From positions 29,690 to 93,689 of the forward strand of contig JAIQGK010000020.1 of assembly GCA_020072645.1 (NCBI GenBank): a stretch of DNA of 64,000 nt, given 5' to 3'. Both the position numbers and the translations under genes were made by a program. The stretch comes from Terriglobia bacterium (GTDB lineage Bacteria > Acidobacteriota > Terriglobia > Terriglobales > Acidobacteriaceae). Position 1 is the stretch's first letter, and each line of letters starts with the position of its first letter. Under the pieces are notes generated by a model. That model saw only the letters and a program-made list of their open reading frames with translations. It ran no database searches and was not told where the DNA came from. Positions 33,730-42,144 of this stretch are shown one piece after another.

Positions 33730-35022
33730 ATGCTGAAAACTCTCGACATTTTGATTGGCGTAGCCACGGTAATGCTGTTGTTCAGCATGGCTGTCACCAT
33801 CGTTACGCAGTTTGTGTCCAACCTGATGCAAAGCCGGGGCAAAAACCTGCTGGAAGGCCTGTCCGGCCTGCTGAAGCAGATTGATCCCAATATCGGCAAG
33901 GAAGCCGCCGACAAGATTGCGGAAACATTGCTCAAGCATCCGCTGGTGGCTGAGGCCAACGGAAAGCTGGGCGAAGTCATCCATCGTGAAGAATTCACCA
34001 CTCTTCTTATGGGGCTCTCCGCGGGAGAAAGCGCGGCCACGCTTGAGCCGGTCGCCAAGAAAGCGCTGGATGATCTGCTGGCGAAAAATGGCATTACCGA
34101 TCCTGCGGGAACACTGAAAAATATTCGGGCTACGGCGCTCCAACTGGAAGCGCTCCGTCCTGATCTGGCGAATGATGTCCGTCATGGAATGGCCATCCTG
34201 CAGGAAGCCAAAAGCCAGTTTGTCGCCAAGGTCCACGGCTGGTTTGACCAGACGATTGACCGAGTCAGCTCACGCTTTACCGTCACGGCGCGCGTTGTCA
34301 CTTTTATTGCCGCGCTGGTTATTGCCATCACGGTACAGCTCGATACGTTTGCCCTGGTGAACCGCCTTTCCGTGGATGACCAGTTTCGTGACGCAGTGAA
34401 AGCCGGCGCGCAGAAAGTGGTGGATGCCTCGCAGAAGGTAGCGGAAACGCCCAGCGGGAAATCCGCGCCATCAGCCACCGCATCGCCCACGCCAACGCCG
34501 GATGCTGCCGGCGCTCCAACTCCCGCCAGTTCTCCAACGGCGGCTCCGGCCGCGACTGCCACTCCGTCGTCATCGAACGCCACGGCAACTGGGGCCACGA
34601 CTTCATCTCCGCAGACCTCAACTCCTTCATCTTCAAACGCGGCTGCAACCGGAAACGCGCCTTCATCCACATCTACCCCGCCTCCAACAACAGCTTCAGT
34701 CCAGAAGGACTACTACAATCTGCTTTCCACCGCCGGCCTGGTCACGCTGCCCACAGACTTTGACACCTGGTGGGACAAGTGGACACTGGCAAAGGTCCCG
34801 GGCATTCTGCTTTCCGCCTTGCTGCTGAGCCTGGGCGCGCCATTCTGGTATGGACGCCTGCAAGACTTATTGAAGCTGCGCTCTTCCATCGCACAGAATG
34901 ACGCTACGCAACGCTGCATTCGCCAGACCACGCAAGCTCCAGGCGATGGTTCCGGCACGCCAACAGCCGTTGTGAACGTCGGCGTGGGCGGTGAACAGGG
35001 CGACGTTAACGCAGTAGGATAA
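33730..35022 (+). CDS. Membrane protein with Thr/Pro/Ala/Ser-rich linker
   Basis: 430 aa. TM1 is at about 4-30 (LDILIGVATVMLLFSMAVTIV). A charged helical region of about 160 residues follows (EEFTTLLMGLSAGESAATLE), then TM2 near 193-212 (VVTFIAALVIAITVQL). Residues about 240-335 are low-complexity Ala/Ser/Thr/Pro, the usual form of an extended flexible linker. A last hydrophobic helix is near 358-375 (GILLSALLLSLGAPFWYG), then a C-terminal tail. Function is not recognised. The next gene, an amidase, starts 12 bases after the stop, so they form an operon. Confidence 0.7.
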   Translation: MLKTLDILIGVATVMLLFSMAVTIVTQFVSNLMQSRGKNLLEGLSGLLKQIDPNIGKEAADKIAETLLKHPLVAEANGKLGEVIHREEFTTLLMGLSAGESAATLEPVAKKALDDLLAKNGITDPAGTLKNIRATALQLEALRPDLANDVRHGMAILQEAKSQFVAKVHGWFDQTIDRVSSRFTVTARVVTFIAALVIAITVQLDTFALVNRLSVDDQFRDAVKAGAQKVVDASQKVAETPSGKSAPSATASPTPTPDAAGAPTPASSPTAAPAATATPSSSNATATGATTSSPQTSTPSSSNAAATGNAPSSTSTPPPTTASVQKDYYNLLSTAGLVTLPTDFDTWWDKWTLAKVPGILLSALLLSLGAPFWYGRLQDLLKLRSSIAQNDATQRCIRQTTQAPGDGSGTPTAVVNVGVGGEQGDVNAVG

Positions 35023-35033
35023 GGAGCTGAGCC

Positions 35034-35768
35034 ATGAAAACATTCGTCGGTTGCGCCCCGGTAAACTTCCGGCGCGGACGGCCAGCGGGTTTCAAGCCGG
35101 AAGCCATCGTCATCCACATTGGTGAAGGCAGCCTGCGCAGCATTGATATGCAGTTCAGCGATCCCAACGCCAGGGTCTCCGCGCATTACTGCGTCAGCAA
35201 AAGCGGCGACATTCACCAGTACGTTGACGAAAAGGACACCGCGTATCATGCCGGAACCATTGACAAGCCGGAATGGTCCGGACTGAAGCCGGGCAGCGCG
35301 CCGGGAACTTTTATCAACCCGAATTTCTATACCATTGGCATTGAGCATGAAGGTTTTGCCGACGACCAGTGGCCGGATACCCAGCTTGCCGCCAGCGCCG
35401 CGCTGGTGGGCGAAATCGCCCAGCGCTGGAGCATTCCGCTGGACCAGGACCACGTGATTCGCCACCACCAGATACGCTTTCTCAAGTCCTGTCCTGGCAA
35501 CGTCATCGCCATTCCCACCATTCTGGCGCGCATTCCCGCGGCGGCGCCCGTGGCTCCATCAGCGCCCACCAGCGTCAAAACCGTCAGCAATGTGCGGCTG
35601 CGCAGCGGATCTCCATCACTGGCTGCGCCCGTGCTGCGCGTTATTCCGGCCCAGACGCAGGTCCAGGTCGTCGCCGTTTTCCTCGGTGATACCGTGAACG
35701 GCAACAACCGCTGGTATTCCGACGGCACGGGAAACTTCCTCTGGGCGGGCGGAACGGACCAGCCGTAA
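35034..35768 (+). CDS. N-acetylmuramoyl-L-alanine amidase (Amidase_2/PGRP-like) with C-terminal SH3-like domain
   Basis: 244 aa. Zinc ligands of the T7-lysozyme/PGRP fold are visible: H28 in IVIHIGEG, a His of IRHHQI (about 144/145), and C153 in KSCPGN. The C-terminal third (from about 180) is an SH3-like repeat (VSNVRLRSGSPSLAAPVLRV, then VNGNNRWYS). It cleaves the amide bond between MurNAc and L-Ala of peptidoglycan. No signal peptide is seen, which is unusual for a cell-wall hydrolase and recalls phage endolysins. AAGGAG precedes the ATG. The upstream membrane protein gene probably serves the same process. Confidence 0.88.
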   Translation: MKTFVGCAPVNFRRGRPAGFKPEAIVIHIGEGSLRSIDMQFSDPNARVSAHYCVSKSGDIHQYVDEKDTAYHAGTIDKPEWSGLKPGSAPGTFINPNFYTIGIEHEGFADDQWPDTQLAASAALVGEIAQRWSIPLDQDHVIRHHQIRFLKSCPGNVIAIPTILARIPAAAPVAPSAPTSVKTVSNVRLRSGSPSLAAPVLRVIPAQTQVQVVAVFLGDTVNGNNRWYSDGTGNFLWAGGTDQP

Positions 35769-35780
35769 CCGCCCGTCGTT

Positions 35781-35812
35781 GTTCAGATAATGCATAGTTC
35801 AGATAATGCATA
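35781..35812. repeat. Tandem duplication of a 16-bp unit
   Basis: Two perfect head-to-tail copies of GTTCAGATAATGCATA. Just downstream (35819-35841) is a GGGCCGCA/TGCGGCCC hairpin preceded by AAAAA and not followed by T on the plus strand, so it reads as an intrinsic terminator only on the minus strand. Confidence 0.8.
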
Positions 35813-35984
35813 GAAAAAGGGCCGCATGAGAAGTGCGGCCCGATGAGGAATTGAGAAGATGTTGAGGTAAGAACCGGGCAGGGAATAGTTTTATTCCAGG
35901 CCGAGCCAAAAGATTCGGTGGTGGCTACTTTCGTCTAAAGCCAACGCCCCCAAAACAATTCTTTAGTTTCTCCATTTATTCGCC

Positions 35985-35990
35985 TATAAT
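35985..35990 (+). promoter_or_regulatory. Putative -10 element
   Basis: A perfect TATAAT lies 35 bases upstream of the ATG at 36025, followed by an AGGAG ribosome site. The -35 hexamer 17 bases upstream is a weak match (TTTAGT). Confidence 0.45.
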
Positions 35991-36024
35991 AAATTCCGAC
36001 TTTATTTCTCACCAGGAGCCGGGA

Positions 36025-36756
36025 ATGGCAATGGAGGTTGAATTATTGGCCGCCGTACAGGCCAAAACGTATGAAGCCTGTGAACAAGAGTGGAAGAGAC
36101 TGCTGCAAGAGTTGCGCCTTGGATTGCTCTACGTTCCAGCAATTCAGGCAGTGCTCGCGGAGAGACGATGGAAGGAGCACCCGAACCCGATGGCGTATGT
36201 CCGCAAGGGAGCTGTGCGATGCGCGGTGAGGATGGGGATCGTGGATATCCGACCCAACCAAAATATGGAGATCCTTGCGTGCGATTTGCAATATCGAGAC
36301 GAAGAAGGGGAACAGCTGGAGCATGACGACAAGCTGGGGATGGCCCTGAATGACTATGAAGACAGGTTCGGGTCAGACGCAGAGCTGCATTCCCTGGAAG
36401 ACGATATAGCAGATGCGCTGAAGGACGAGAACCTGGTTGTGGATTGGGAACGGGTGGCAGAGCTGACGGACCTGGACCCGGGGGAACGACTCGTCATGGA
36501 TTTAAGAGTGATCGGGTTTGGACGCGAGGCGGCGCTGGCGGCCTGCTTTACGGAGGACGATAAGCGGGTCCTTCAGGCAGCCTGGAGACGATTTGATCGA
36601 CACAAAGGAGCGATCAGCGCGGTGCTGCAATCGGGCGAGCCGCAGCGGGCGAGGCGGCTGCAAAGGGAGCCCGAGGCGGAGCCGGAACTTATCTTTATCG
36701 AGACGCCGGAAGGGAAATTGAAAATTTCTTTCAGAAAACTTGTCCCGGAAAGCTGA
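36025..36756 (+). CDS. Unknown protein with sigma-factor-like C-terminal half
   Basis: 243 aa. The N-terminal half has a helical region with a NPMAYVRKGAVRCAVRMGIV stretch that loosely recalls sigma region 2. The second half (about 150-205) reads like a sigma region 4: DLDPGERLVMDLRVIGFGRE, followed by a second helix ending in VLQAAWRRFDRHKGAI. A Glu/Arg-rich linker and a short strand-rich tail follow. No family is assigned with confidence. It is 214 bases upstream of the homing-nuclease-type gene, separated from it by a terminator. Possibly a divergent sigma factor or an unknown DNA-binding protein (inference). Confidence 0.6.
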   Translation: MAMEVELLAAVQAKTYEACEQEWKRLLQELRLGLLYVPAIQAVLAERRWKEHPNPMAYVRKGAVRCAVRMGIVDIRPNQNMEILACDLQYRDEEGEQLEHDDKLGMALNDYEDRFGSDAELHSLEDDIADALKDENLVVDWERVAELTDLDPGERLVMDLRVIGFGREAALAACFTEDDKRVLQAAWRRFDRHKGAISAVLQSGEPQRARRLQREPEAEPELIFIETPEGKLKISFRKLVPES

Positions 36757-36934
36757 AATCCGTGCATATGGTAATAGGGGAGCAATTGGCACTTAGCAAT
36801 TGGCAACTAGCCCCTTTGTTTTAGCGGGCCAGGCTGAAGCTTGCCCAGCCGCAGAGGCCAAGGAACAATCCTCTTTACTTCTTTAGGGCACGGCTGGATC
36901 CGTGCCTCATTCCCACAATTTCACATCAACACAG

Positions 36935-36958
36935 AGCCGCCCGAGAGGCGGCTTTTTT
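36935..36958 (+). terminator. Intrinsic terminator/attenuator immediately before the nuclease gene
   Basis: A 7-bp stem AGCCGCC/GGCGGCT with 5-base loop and six T ends 13 bases before the ATG at 36971, leaving only GGAG as a ribosome site between. It would end the upstream gene's transcript, and could also attenuate expression of the nuclease gene. Confidence 0.75.
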
Positions 36959-36970
36959 ATTGGAGCCAAC

Positions 36971-38197
36971 ATGATCAAGCAAAAAGGACGTTCGACCTCA
37001 GCCACTAAAGAAGAGGTTATTGCCGCATTGCACGCATGCGCGGAGAAGTTGGGGCGCGCGCCGAGATATCACGAATTGACCAAAATGAGCCGCATCACGA
37101 TCAGGCATATCATGAGGCATTTTGGAACCTTCAACCAAGCACTGCGAGCAGCAGGCATGGAAGTGGGACATGCGTCCGTGTCCACGAGCATGGGTGATCT
37201 ATTCCAGGATTGGGCAGAGGTGGCACGGAAAGCGAAGCGGGTGCCTTCAATCAATGACCAATCCATGCACGGGAAATACAGCGTACGGCCATTTCTTTCG
37301 AGGTTTGGAGGATGGAAAAGCGTTGCGGAGGGAATGCGCGCATTCGCCGAAAGCAGCGGCCGGGACAAGAAATACCCAGAGCTGATGAAGATGATCGCGG
37401 AATGGAGCCCACGTGGACCGGGGATGCGGAAGGCCGTGGAACGCGGACCTGATGGCGCACCTCTTGGGCACAAGCCAAGGTTATTGCCGGACCGGCCCGT
37501 GTACGGGCGTCCACTGACGCCGCCGGGGCTGGCGCATGAGCCAGTGAACGAGATGGGCGTGCTTTATCTGTTTGGCATGGTGGCTTACAAGCTGGGCTTA
37601 GTGGTAACGCACATTCAGGCGGCATTTCCGGATTGCGAGGCGTTGCGCGAAGTGGAGCGGGGACGGTGGCAGCGGCTGCTGATTGAACTGGAATTTGAAA
37701 GCCGCAATTTCCTGCTGCACAAGCACGATCCTAAAAAGTGCGATGTGATTGTGTGCTGGAAACATAACTGGGAGTCGGGATGGGGTGGTCCCGCACCGGT
37801 TGTGGGCTTTCCCTACACTCGCTACTCTTCGAGTGTGGAGAGATCGCCGACGTCGCGGCCCAGTTCCTGCGCTTTGAGCAGACGGCGGATGATCTTGCCG
37901 CTGCGCGTTTTGGGCAGCTTATCGGGGAACGCAATTTCAGAGGGCACGGCGATTGCTCCGAGCACGTGCCGCACATGCTCCTTTAATTTCTGTTCAAGCT
38001 CTGGCGAGGCCGTGTGGCCAATGCGCAGGATCACGAAAGCCTTGATGTTCTCGCCCTTGATTTCGTCGGGGCGTCCGATGACAGCCGCTTCAGCGACGGC
38101 AGGATGGCTGACCAGCGCGCCTTCAACGTCGGCGGTGCCGATGCGATGGCCGGCTACGTTCAGCACATCGTCCGCGCGGCCCACGACGGTGAAGTAG
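36971..38197 (+). CDS. Homing-endonuclease-associated-repeat protein with putative C-terminal nuclease domain
   Basis: N-terminus: two helix-turn-helix-like repeats of the 'homing endonuclease associated repeat' type, EEVIAALHACAEKLGRAPRY with RHFGTFNQALRAAGME, and a second ending SRFGGWKSVAEGM. Residues about 195-270 carry the conserved nuclease-like block: AAFPDCEALREVERGRWQRL, ELEFESRNFLLHKHDP and KKCDVIVCWKHNW. Natural C-termini in this family usually stop shortly after the CW-HNW motif; here the frame stays open for about 375 further bases, antisense to the acs 3' end, so the real end may be near 37822 or the stop has been lost. A CDS is certain only to about 37800. Role: sequence-specific DNA binding and perhaps cleavage (inference). 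Confidence 0.65.
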   Translation: MIKQKGRSTSATKEEVIAALHACAEKLGRAPRYHELTKMSRITIRHIMRHFGTFNQALRAAGMEVGHASVSTSMGDLFQDWAEVARKAKRVPSINDQSMHGKYSVRPFLSRFGGWKSVAEGMRAFAESSGRDKKYPELMKMIAEWSPRGPGMRKAVERGPDGAPLGHKPRLLPDRPVYGRPLTPPGLAHEPVNEMGVLYLFGMVAYKLGLVVTHIQAAFPDCEALREVERGRWQRLLIELEFESRNFLLHKHDPKKCDVIVCWKHNWESGWGGPAPVVGFPYTRYSSSVERSPTSRPSSCALSRRRMILPLRVLGSLSGNAISEGTAIAPSTCRTCSFNFCSSSGEAVWPMRRITKALMFSPLISSGRPMTAASATAGWLTSAPSTSAVPMRWPATFSTSSARPTTVK

Positions 38198-39735
38198 CCG
38201 TCCTGATCGCACACGGCGACGTCGCCCGTGGTGTAACAGTTGGGAACCTTGCCCCAATCCTGCGAGTAACGCGCCGGGTCACCATACACAGTGCGGAACA
38301 TGTGCGGAAACGGCTTGCGGATCACCAACAGCCCGCCTTTGTTCGGCGGCATGGGATTGCCTTGCTGATCGACGACTTCAGCCACAACTCCGGGCAGCGC
38401 CTTGCCCGCCTTTGCCGGACGCGCAGCCATGATCGGCAAAGTGCCCAGGCACGGGCCGCCAGTTTCAGTTTGCCACCAGTTGTCGGCGACGAAAGCCGTG
38501 GTGCCATTGCCGCAGAGCACGCGATACACCCACTGCAACGCTTCAGGATTCAGCGGCTCGCCCGCGCAGGTGAATAGACGCAGACTGCGAAGATCGAATT
38601 TTTTCGGTAGCTCATCGCCGTGGCGCATGAACATGCGGACCGCCGTCGGCGCGGTGAAGACGACGGAGGCGCGATATTTTTCCACCAGCTCCCAGGCAAT
38701 CCCAGGATTGGGATAATCAATCGCGCCTTCACGGAACAGCGTTGTCACGCCCGCAAGCAGCGGCGCGTAAACAATGTAGGAATGCCCCACAACCCAGCCG
38801 ATATCCGAGGTGCAGAAATAAATATCGTCATCTCTCGCGTCCCAGAAGCGCGTCATGTGATAGTGAATTCCGACGGCATAACCGCCGTGAACGTGCACCA
38901 CGCCCTTGGGTTTGCCAGTGGTCCCGCTCGTATAAAGGATGTAAAGCGGATCTTCTGAATCCATCACTTCGGCCAGGCACTCGGCTTTCTGCGCCTGCAC
39001 CAGCTCGTTGAAATCCACTTCGCGCTCCGTGAGTTCGATCATCGGCTTGGCGCGCCGCAGCACCACAACTTTTTCCACCAGCTCCAGCCCGGCAATCGAC
39101 TCCTGCACAATCGCGCGCAACGGCACTTGCTTGCCGCGACGGTACGTCACATCCGCAGTAAGAATCACTCGCGCCTGGGCATCTTCAATGCGGCTGCGCA
39201 GCGCGCCCACGCTGAATCCCGCATAAACCACGGAGTGCACAGCGCCAATGCGCGCGCATGCCAGCATGGAAACCACGCCTTCAAGGCACAGCGGCATATA
39301 AATAATGACTCTGTCGCCCTTCTTCACTCCCAGCGATTTCAGCGCGTTCGCCGTGCGACCAACCTGATCCAGCAACTGCCCGTACGTTACCTGCCGCTCG
39401 GTTCCATCCTCGCCCACCCATATATAGGCGACTTTATTCTTGCGGCCAGACTTCACCTGGCGATCGAGGCAGTTATAAGTGATATTGAATTTGCCGCCCT
39501 GAAACCACTCAAACGTCGGATACTTCCAGTCAAAAACTTTCGTCCACGGACGGAACCATTCCAGCTCTTTCGCGGCGTCGGCCCAGAACGCTTCAGGATC
39601 TTCCACGGACCGCTTGTATTCCGCGGCGTAATCTTTCAGGCGCGCGTTTTCGACGAGAGATTTTGGCGGCAGAAGTTCGTTTTCCGCGTGTAGTAGCTGC
39701 TCAATCCCGGCTTCAGAGTGGGCGACTGTTGACAT
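37822..39735 (-). CDS. acs: Acetyl-CoA synthetase (AMP-forming)
   Basis: 637 aa from MSTVAHSEAG, supported by GAGGAGGAG before the ATG; a longer frame lacks such a site. Adenylation motifs are present: YTSGTTGKPKGVVHVHGGYA (P-loop), VADNWWQTETGGP, YFTVVGRADDVLNVAGHRI, and the C-terminal PKTRSGKIIRRLL containing the catalytic Lys, which is acetylated in other bacteria. It converts acetate, ATP and CoA to acetyl-CoA. The upstream region has a perfect CRP-type palindrome. Confidence 0.97.
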   Translation of the reverse strand: MSTVAHSEAGIEQLLHAENELLPPKSLVENARLKDYAAEYKRSVEDPEAFWADAAKELEWFRPWTKVFDWKYPTFEWFQGGKFNITYNCLDRQVKSGRKNKVAYIWVGEDGTERQVTYGQLLDQVGRTANALKSLGVKKGDRVIIYMPLCLEGVVSMLACARIGAVHSVVYAGFSVGALRSRIEDAQARVILTADVTYRRGKQVPLRAIVQESIAGLELVEKVVVLRRAKPMIELTEREVDFNELVQAQKAECLAEVMDSEDPLYILYTSGTTGKPKGVVHVHGGYAVGIHYHMTRFWDARDDDIYFCTSDIGWVVGHSYIVYAPLLAGVTTLFREGAIDYPNPGIAWELVEKYRASVVFTAPTAVRMFMRHGDELPKKFDLRSLRLFTCAGEPLNPEALQWVYRVLCGNGTTAFVADNWWQTETGGPCLGTLPIMAARPAKAGKALPGVVAEVVDQQGNPMPPNKGGLLVIRKPFPHMFRTVYGDPARYSQDWGKVPNCYTTGDVAVCDQDGYFTVVGRADDVLNVAGHRIGTADVEGALVSHPAVAEAAVIGRPDEIKGENIKAFVILRIGHTASPELEQKLKEHVRHVLGAIAVPSEIAFPDKLPKTRSGKIIRRLLKAQELGRDVGDLSTLEE

Positions 39736-39926
39736 TGACTCCTCCTCAGGCGATGCGGCCAGAAACAAATCCGGCCCACAATGCTGGCCTTGTCCTTTGC
39801 TGTGGCCTTCAGCCGAAAAATGGCGAAACGGCAAGTCAACCATCTCGCCCAGGTGGCGGCGCAGCCAATTGTAACGCCGTCAGGCAGCTATGAGCGGACA
39901 TCATAAGATTAGCCTTGATGACTTGA

Positions 39927-39942
39927 TGTGACAGGGATCACA
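39927..39942. promoter_or_regulatory. Perfect CRP/FNR-type palindrome between acs and a hydrolase gene
   Basis: TGTGACAGGGATCACA matches the CRP half-site consensus TGTGA-6-TCACA exactly. It sits about 190 bases upstream of acs (minus) and 135 bases upstream of the hydrolase gene (plus). acs is a known CRP target in enterobacteria; in this organism the regulator is unproven. Confidence 0.6.
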
Positions 39943-40076
39943 CTAGAGGACAAGCAACAAATAAGCATGAAATCTATGGGCTCCGTGGTTTAATGCAAAG
40001 GCGCTGGCCTACAACTGAAGCAGCGCTAAAATTCCTGATCAATAAATCTTCTGCCAGAGAGAGGCATTCCATCCTA

Positions 40077-40928
40077 ATGCGTAAACTCGCGATTACTTTT
40101 GTGTCTTTGTTTTTGATGTTGTCGGCCGCGGCCCAGGTCACGCCGAAAACCGTGCACTTCATGAGCGACGACGGCAAGACTAAGCTCACAGGCTATCTAT
40201 GGCTGCCTGATGGTCGCGGGCCGCATCCAGCGGTGGTAATGATGCATGGCCGGCATGGCGCTTATTCCAGCTTGGCGCACGGCGTTTATGACGCTCATAC
40301 TCTCACCAAGCGCCATAAGATGTGGGGAGAATTCTGGGCGGAGCGAGGCTATGTTGCCCTGCATGTGGATGGCTTTGGCCCGCGCGGATATCCCGCCGGT
40401 TTCGCCAAAGGAACATATTCAGATAGGCCTGAAGAATTGAATGAAGTCACGATTCGTCCCTTTGATGCCTACGGTGCGCTCCGCTATCTGCGCACACGCA
40501 ATGACGTGGCGGCGGATCGAATCGGCCTGCAAGGATGGTCGAACGGCGCCAGCGCCACGCTTTCATCCATGGCCCGCAACACGCCGGGCATGCAGGACCC
40601 GACGCCTGAAACCGGTTTTCGCGCGGCCATTGCCTTCTATCCCGGCTGCGGTTTGCAGGACCATTACAAAAAGGCTTATCGCACCTATGCGCCGGTGCTT
40701 CTCGCCATTGGCACAGACGATGAAGAAGTTTCACCGCGGCTCTGCCAGTCGCTCAATGAAACCGGCAAGCGCGATGGAGCCAAGATTGAGTTTGTACTGT
40801 ACACCGGCGCGGAGCATGACTTTGACGATCCCGGCAACAAGAAGCAAAGAGTTCCTGCCAACCGCAAAGCCAAGGAAGACTCAATGCGCCGGGCCGAAGC
40901 GTTTTTCGCGCGCTACCTCAAGCCGTGA
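40077..40928 (+). CDS. Secreted dienelactone-hydrolase-like alpha/beta hydrolase
   Basis: 283 aa with signal peptide MRKLAITFVSLFLMLSAAAQ. The hydrolase core shows VVMMHGRHGAY (oxyanion region), IGLQGWSNGASAT (nucleophile elbow GxSxG in the form GWSNG), VLLAIGTDDEEVSP (acid) and YTGAEHDFD (His). The family includes dienelactone hydrolases and related esterases; the substrate is unknown. It is divergent from acs, with the CRP-type site between them. Confidence 0.82.
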   Translation: MRKLAITFVSLFLMLSAAAQVTPKTVHFMSDDGKTKLTGYLWLPDGRGPHPAVVMMHGRHGAYSSLAHGVYDAHTLTKRHKMWGEFWAERGYVALHVDGFGPRGYPAGFAKGTYSDRPEELNEVTIRPFDAYGALRYLRTRNDVAADRIGLQGWSNGASATLSSMARNTPGMQDPTPETGFRAAIAFYPGCGLQDHYKKAYRTYAPVLLAIGTDDEEVSPRLCQSLNETGKRDGAKIEFVLYTGAEHDFDDPGNKKQRVPANRKAKEDSMRRAEAFFARYLKP

Positions 40929-40954
40929 GTGAGTTGTACGGCTTTGTACAAAAC

Positions 40955-41061
40955 CTCACCACAGATGACACTGATTAACACTGATTTACACGGATCAAAA
41001 AAGTTAATAGGCCCATTTTGAATTTGTAAATCCGTGTCATCCGTGTTCATCTCGTGGTGAG
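40955..41061. repeat. Large imperfect inverted repeat built of CACTGAT/CACGGAT units
   Basis: The left arm (40955-40995; CTCACCACAGATGACACTGA...) and right arm (41025-41061; its partner runs to ...CGTGGTGAG) are approximate reverse complements, giving a hairpin of about 35 paired bases around a 29-base loop. The units (CACTGAT, CACGGAT) recur in tandem within each arm. Part of a 429-base gene-free stretch (40929-41357). Confidence 0.7.
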
Positions 41062-41098
41062 ATTTGCTTTTTGTCCAAAAGCAGGGGCTGTACTGGTT

Positions 41099-41277
41099 CC
41101 AGATCACCGGATCACCCGATCACGTGGGATCACGATCTTCCAATCAGTGTCATCAGTGCAATCAGGGGTGAGTGTTTTGCAAATGTGGAGATGATAATTT
41201 TTGTCCAGATCACCCGATCACGCGCGATCACCCGATTCCGATCAGTGTCATCAGTGCAAATCAGTGGTAAAAGTTTT
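41099..41277. repeat. Direct repeats of about 75-80 bp
   Basis: Unit 1 (41099-41180) and unit 2 (41205-41277) share CCAGATCACC, GATCAC runs, ATCAGTGTCATCAGTGCA and an ending GTTTT. Followed near 41290 by TCCGCGG/CATCCGCG units. Together with the inverted repeat this fills the intergenic space; no gene is seen. Confidence 0.65.
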
Positions 41278-41357
41278 CCGCTCTTTATCCGCGGTCATCC
41301 GCGCAAATCCGCGGTAGAAGTTCCTGGTCCGTTTTATCAGTGTTAGGGTTTTTGGTT

Positions 41358-42008
41358 TTACTCAAATTGCTTCTTGAACTCCGCCATCTGCTGCCGCAAC
41401 TCCGCCACTTCGCTGCGCAATGCCGCTACCTGTTCTTCCAGTTGAATCATGCGCTCGGCGTCAGCGGATCCCGAACTTGAGGCCGTCTCCGCCGGCGGCT
41501 CCCAGGCTTCCACGTCGCCGGAAAGCAGATGCGCGTAGCGGATTTCTTTTGTGCCCGGCCTTCGTCCCAGCGCTTTGGCCAGCGGAGGCTCGCGGCGCAT
41601 GAGCTGTTGCAGGCCGGAAAGCACATCATCCAGGTGCTCAAACTGGTACATGCGCTCGGTGCGTCCGCGCAATTCGCCGGGGGTCTGCGGGCCGCGCAGC
41701 AGCAGCACGCAGATCAGTGCGGTTTCCTGTCGGGTAAAGTTGAACACCTCCTGCATGCGATGCTCATACTTGGTCACGCGCCCGTCCGCGCCGCCGGCAG
41801 GGCCGGCCAGCCGCTTGTCACTCAGGTTGCGCAGCGCCAGCCGGACCGTTTCTTCGTCAAAGTTCGTCACCGGCTCGCGATTGTTCTTCTGGTTGCAGGC
41901 GTTGATGAGCGCGTTCAGTGAAAGCGGGTAATAGTCGGGAGTGGTGATGTCTTTTTCCACCAACGAACCGAGCACCCGGGCTTCAGCGGCATTCAGGACA
42001 ATATTCAC
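41358..42008 (-). CDS. yceH: YceH (DUF480) family protein
   Basis: 216 aa. The family opening LNAAEARVLGSLVEKDITTP and YYPLSLNALINACNQKNNR are present, then RLAGPAGGADGRVTKYEHR and RTERMYQFEHLDDV. Two winged-helix domains are expected; the extra C-terminal segment (from about 175) is a coiled coil (QLEEQVAALRSEVAELRQQM). Molecular function is unclear. It stands alone. Confidence 0.92.
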   Translation of the reverse strand: MNIVLNAAEARVLGSLVEKDITTPDYYPLSLNALINACNQKNNREPVTNFDEETVRLALRNLSDKRLAGPAGGADGRVTKYEHRMQEVFNFTRQETALICVLLLRGPQTPGELRGRTERMYQFEHLDDVLSGLQQLMRREPPLAKALGRRPGTKEIRYAHLLSGDVEAWEPPAETASSSGSADAERMIQLEEQVAALRSEVAELRQQMAEFKKQFE

Positions 42009-42144
42009 GCTAACAATTTATCAGGAGCGGCGGGTGCAACGCTTAACTTCACCGCAAAGAGTTATGGACGTGAGGCGATTTGTGCGGAAAAAGAATGCGG
42101 CAGCGTGCTTCCGGCTTTAAGATGACGCAGGAGGAAATGCGGGG

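Noticed and set aside
40929..41357. Repeats considered as a CRISPR array
   Set aside because: Repeat units vary in length and sequence, spacers are not uniform, and no cas genes are present.
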